From NCBI GenBank assembly GCA_025966135.1, contig JAOPVP010000084.1, positions 1-64,000 on the forward strand: DNA of 64,000 bases, given 5' to 3'. The notes beneath the pieces were generated by a model that saw only the letters and a list, made by a program, of their open reading frames with translations, searched no databases and was not told the DNA's origin. Positions 62,413-64,000 of this stretch are shown in pieces. Numbering within the stretch: position 1 is the stretch's first letter; each line of letters opens with the position of its first letter. The translations under genes were made by a program, and so were the position numbers. This DNA is from Frankiales bacterium (GTDB lineage: Bacteria > Actinomycetota > Actinomycetes > Mycobacteriales > SCTD01).

Positions 62413-63141
62413 TCATGCCGATCCCTCGGCGTGCAGGTAGGTCGCGAGCACGCCGTCCCGGACTTGGTCCGGGGCGCCGTGCAGGCGGATGCGGCCTTGG
62501 CTCAGGACGGCCACTTCGTCAGCGACTTCCAGGGCGGTTCGGGCGAACTGCTCGACGAGCAGGACAGGTGTGCCGTCGTCGGCGATCTGCCGGACCAGGG
62601 CGAACAGCTCGGCGACCACGACCGGGGCGAGGCCCATCGAGATCTCGTCGAGCAGCAGGACGTCCGGGTCGGCGGTGAGGGCGCGGGACATCGCGAGCAT
62701 CTGCTGCTCGCCCCCCGACAGCCGTCCGGCGAGCTGCCGCCGGCGCTCAGCGAGCCGCGGGAACCGTCCGTAGGCGGTCTCCTCGACGTCCTTGCGGCGC
62801 ACCCCCGGGCGGAAGGTCCACATCCGCAGGTTGTCCGAGACCGTGAGGTTGGGGAAGACCCCGCGGCCCTCCGGGACGCTGCACAGACCGACGCGGGCGA
62901 GCCGCTCGGGGCTGCGCCCGGTCACGTCGTTTCCCCGCAACAGCACCTGGCCGGACGACGGGACGGTGCGGCCGCTCGCGACGCGCAGGAGGGTGGATTT
63001 GCCAGCCCCGTTTGGGCCTAACAGCGCGACCACACCCCGCGGTGGCAGGACGAGGTTGATGTCGTACAGCACCTGTACGCGCCCGTAGCCGGCGTTGACC
63101 CCTCGCAGCTCGAGCGCTGCCGTGACGACGGGTGCCGTCAT
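62413..63141 (-). CDS. livF: Branched-chain amino-acid type ABC transporter ATP-binding protein (LivF)
   Basis: 242 aa. Walker A GPNGAGKST, signature LSGGEQQMLAMSRAL, Walker B VLLLDEISMGLAP. The short form and the LRGVNAGYGRVQVLYDINLVLPP start mark LivF. It overlaps livG by 4 bp. Powers import through the LivHM pore. Confidence 0.94.
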   Translation of the reverse strand: MTAPVVTAALELRGVNAGYGRVQVLYDINLVLPPRGVVALLGPNGAGKSTLLRVASGRTVPSSGQVLLRGNDVTGRSPERLARVGLCSVPEGRGVFPNLTVSDNLRMWTFRPGVRRKDVEETAYGRFPRLAERRRQLAGRLSGGEQQMLAMSRALTADPDVLLLDEISMGLAPVVVAELFALVRQIADDGTPVLLVEQFARTALEVADEVAVLSQGRIRLHGAPDQVRDGVLATYLHAEGSA

Positions 63142-63866
63142 GACGCCACCGATTCGGCGCCGAGGTAGGCCTGCTGCACGCCGACGTCGGCCTGCACCTC
63201 GGCGGGGGAGCCCTCGCAGAGCAGCTGTCCGAAGTCGAGCACGTAGATGTGCGCGCAGATGCGCATGACGAGCTGCACGTCGTGCTCGACGAGCAGGACC
63301 GCGGTGCCCTCGGCCGCCAGGGAGCGCAGCAGGTCACCGAGCTGGTGGCTCTCCGCCTCGTCGAGGCCGGAACCGGGCTCGTCGAGGAGCAGCGTCGTCG
63401 GTGAGATGGCGAGCGCGCGGGCCAGCTCGAGCAGCCGGGCACTTCCGGTCGGCAGCACGCCGGCCTGGTGGTCGGCGACGGCCGTGAGGCCGACCCGCGC
63501 GAGCAGGTCGTCGGCCAGCTCGACGGGAGACCGGCCCCGTCGCCGCAGCCCGCGGTGGAGCTCGGCGGCGAGCTGGACGTTCTCGCGGACGGTCAGGGAC
63601 CCGAACACCTCCAGCCGCTGGAACGTCCGAGCCAGTCCGGCCCGCGCCCGTTGCTCGGTGCTGTCTCGCGTGATGTCGCGGTCGTCGAGGTGCACGCTGC
63701 CGGCGTCCGGTCGCTGGATCCCGGTGACGATGTTGAACAGCGTGGTCTTGCCTGCGCCGTTGGGTCCGATCAGGCCGGTCACCTGGCCGGCCGGACAGGT
63801 GAGCGAGACGCCTTTGAGCGCGTGCACGCCGCCGAAGCGGACGCCGATGTCCTCAACTCTGAGCAC
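63138..63866 (-). CDS. livG: Branched-chain amino-acid type ABC transporter ATP-binding protein (LivG)
   Basis: 242 aa. LRVEDIGVRFGGVHALKGVSL, Walker A GPNGAGKTT, ARTFQRLEVFGSLTVRENV (LivG Q-loop block), and Walker B TLLLDEPGSGLDEAE. The ABC signature is LPTGSARLLELARAL rather than LSGGQ, somewhat degenerate. GTG 63866 has GAGGAGG upstream and overlaps livM by 14 bp. Confidence 0.93.
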   Translation of the reverse strand: MLRVEDIGVRFGGVHALKGVSLTCPAGQVTGLIGPNGAGKTTLFNIVTGIQRPDAGSVHLDDRDITRDSTEQRARAGLARTFQRLEVFGSLTVRENVQLAAELHRGLRRRGRSPVELADDLLARVGLTAVADHQAGVLPTGSARLLELARALAISPTTLLLDEPGSGLDEAESHQLGDLLRSLAAEGTAVLLVEHDVQLVMRICAHIYVLDFGQLLCEGSPAEVQADVGVQQAYLGAESVAS

Positions 63867-64000
63867 TGGTGAGCACCTCCTCCCGGATGGGCGGTTCGGT
63901 CCGCGGTTGCGGGAGGTTGGGTACGGCCCGACGGCGCCGGGTGGCCGCGACGACCGACCCGACGATGCCGTTCTGGTGCTTGCCGAGCCCGATGGCCCCG
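63853..64000 (-). CDS. livM: LivM-type permease, C-terminus only (runs off the window)
   Basis: 48 codons before the TGA at 63853-63855: GAIGLGKHQNGIVGSVVAAT, then a basic/Pro-rich tail (RRRRAVPNLPQPRTEPP). The GLGKxxNGI block matches the end of a LivM permease. It overlaps livG. Confidence 0.75.
   Translation of the reverse strand, partial: GAIGLGKHQNGIVGSVVAATRRRRAVPNLPQPRTEPPIREEVLTSAQS

Noticed and set aside
1..64000. CRISPR arrays, tRNA, rRNA, complete insertion sequences, phage integrase or replication origin
   Set aside because: No regularly spaced repeats, no cloverleaf or rRNA landmarks, and only one transposase scrap (47886-48005) were seen by eye.

Overview
The window is high-GC DNA with near-saturated G/C third positions, frequent GTG starts, GGAGG-type ribosome binding sites and many 4-bp ATGA/GTGA overlaps. 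It carries LexA with a TCGAAC-N4-GTTCGA SOS box, a divergent LysM division-inhibitor-like gene, NrdR with a B12-dependent ribonucleotide reductase, an Lsr2-like domain, a KstR-like operator and a mycothiol-enzyme-family protein. Together these indicate a free-living actinomycete, probably Nocardioidaceae or another Propionibacteriales member (inference; no rRNA or tRNA is present to place it).

Layout. 1-3.2 kb: an ECF sigma factor with a probable anti-sigma partner, a secreted low-complexity protein, and lexA divergent from a LysM membrane protein. 3.3-5.3 kb: a compact cassette of a small YxxxE protein, a WxG-type protein ending in an RNase A-like toxin domain, and a CdiI_2-like immunity protein. 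5.3-8.7 kb: acyltransferase, glutathione peroxidase, a decayed LutC fragment, a 34-codon ORF whose stop lies in a terminator loop, and a cell-surface gene split by one in-frame TAG. 8.7-18.3 kb: an SBP56/methanethiol-oxidase-like propeller with a CopD-like membrane protein, a penicillin-acylase-family hydrolase, an SDR, an EAL phosphodiesterase, a CPBP protease, a hydrolase and a VOC protein. 18.3-22.2 kb: a palindromic repeat element, tandem NrdR boxes, nrdR and nrdJ.

22.2-36.8 kb: a DUF222 HNH endonuclease, a minimal Lsr2 DNA-binding domain, a propeller/MoaD pair, two acyl-CoA dehydrogenases behind a KstR-type operator, unknown proteins, a 601-aa membrane protein, an MBL hydrolase, a serine hydrolase, a zinc alcohol dehydrogenase and a HAMP-GGDEF cyclase. 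36.9-43.1 kb is regulator-rich: a TetR/MBL/MDMPI operon, a TetR divergent from an O-methyltransferase, and a DHA2 MFS exporter divergent from an HxlR regulator. Each has visible palindromic operator candidates.

43.3-58.3 kb: several ferredoxin-like barrel proteins (ABM/GYD type), an XRE-MEDS regulator divergent from a PAS-GGDEF-EAL protein across a nested palindrome, an IS1380 transposase scrap, an MBL enzyme, an HNH nuclease, a GH25 muramidase, a cupin, a second active-type GGDEF protein, a methyltransferase and a winged-helix protein. 58.2-64 kb: a DrrAB-type ABC exporter with YhhN, divergent from MarR, then a branched-chain amino-acid type ABC importer operon (livM-livG-livF-binding protein) running off the end.

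Themes: four c-di-GMP proteins in 40 kb, many one-component regulators with their operators, and one complete toxin-immunity cassette. No CRISPR array, rRNA, tRNA or intact insertion sequence was seen.
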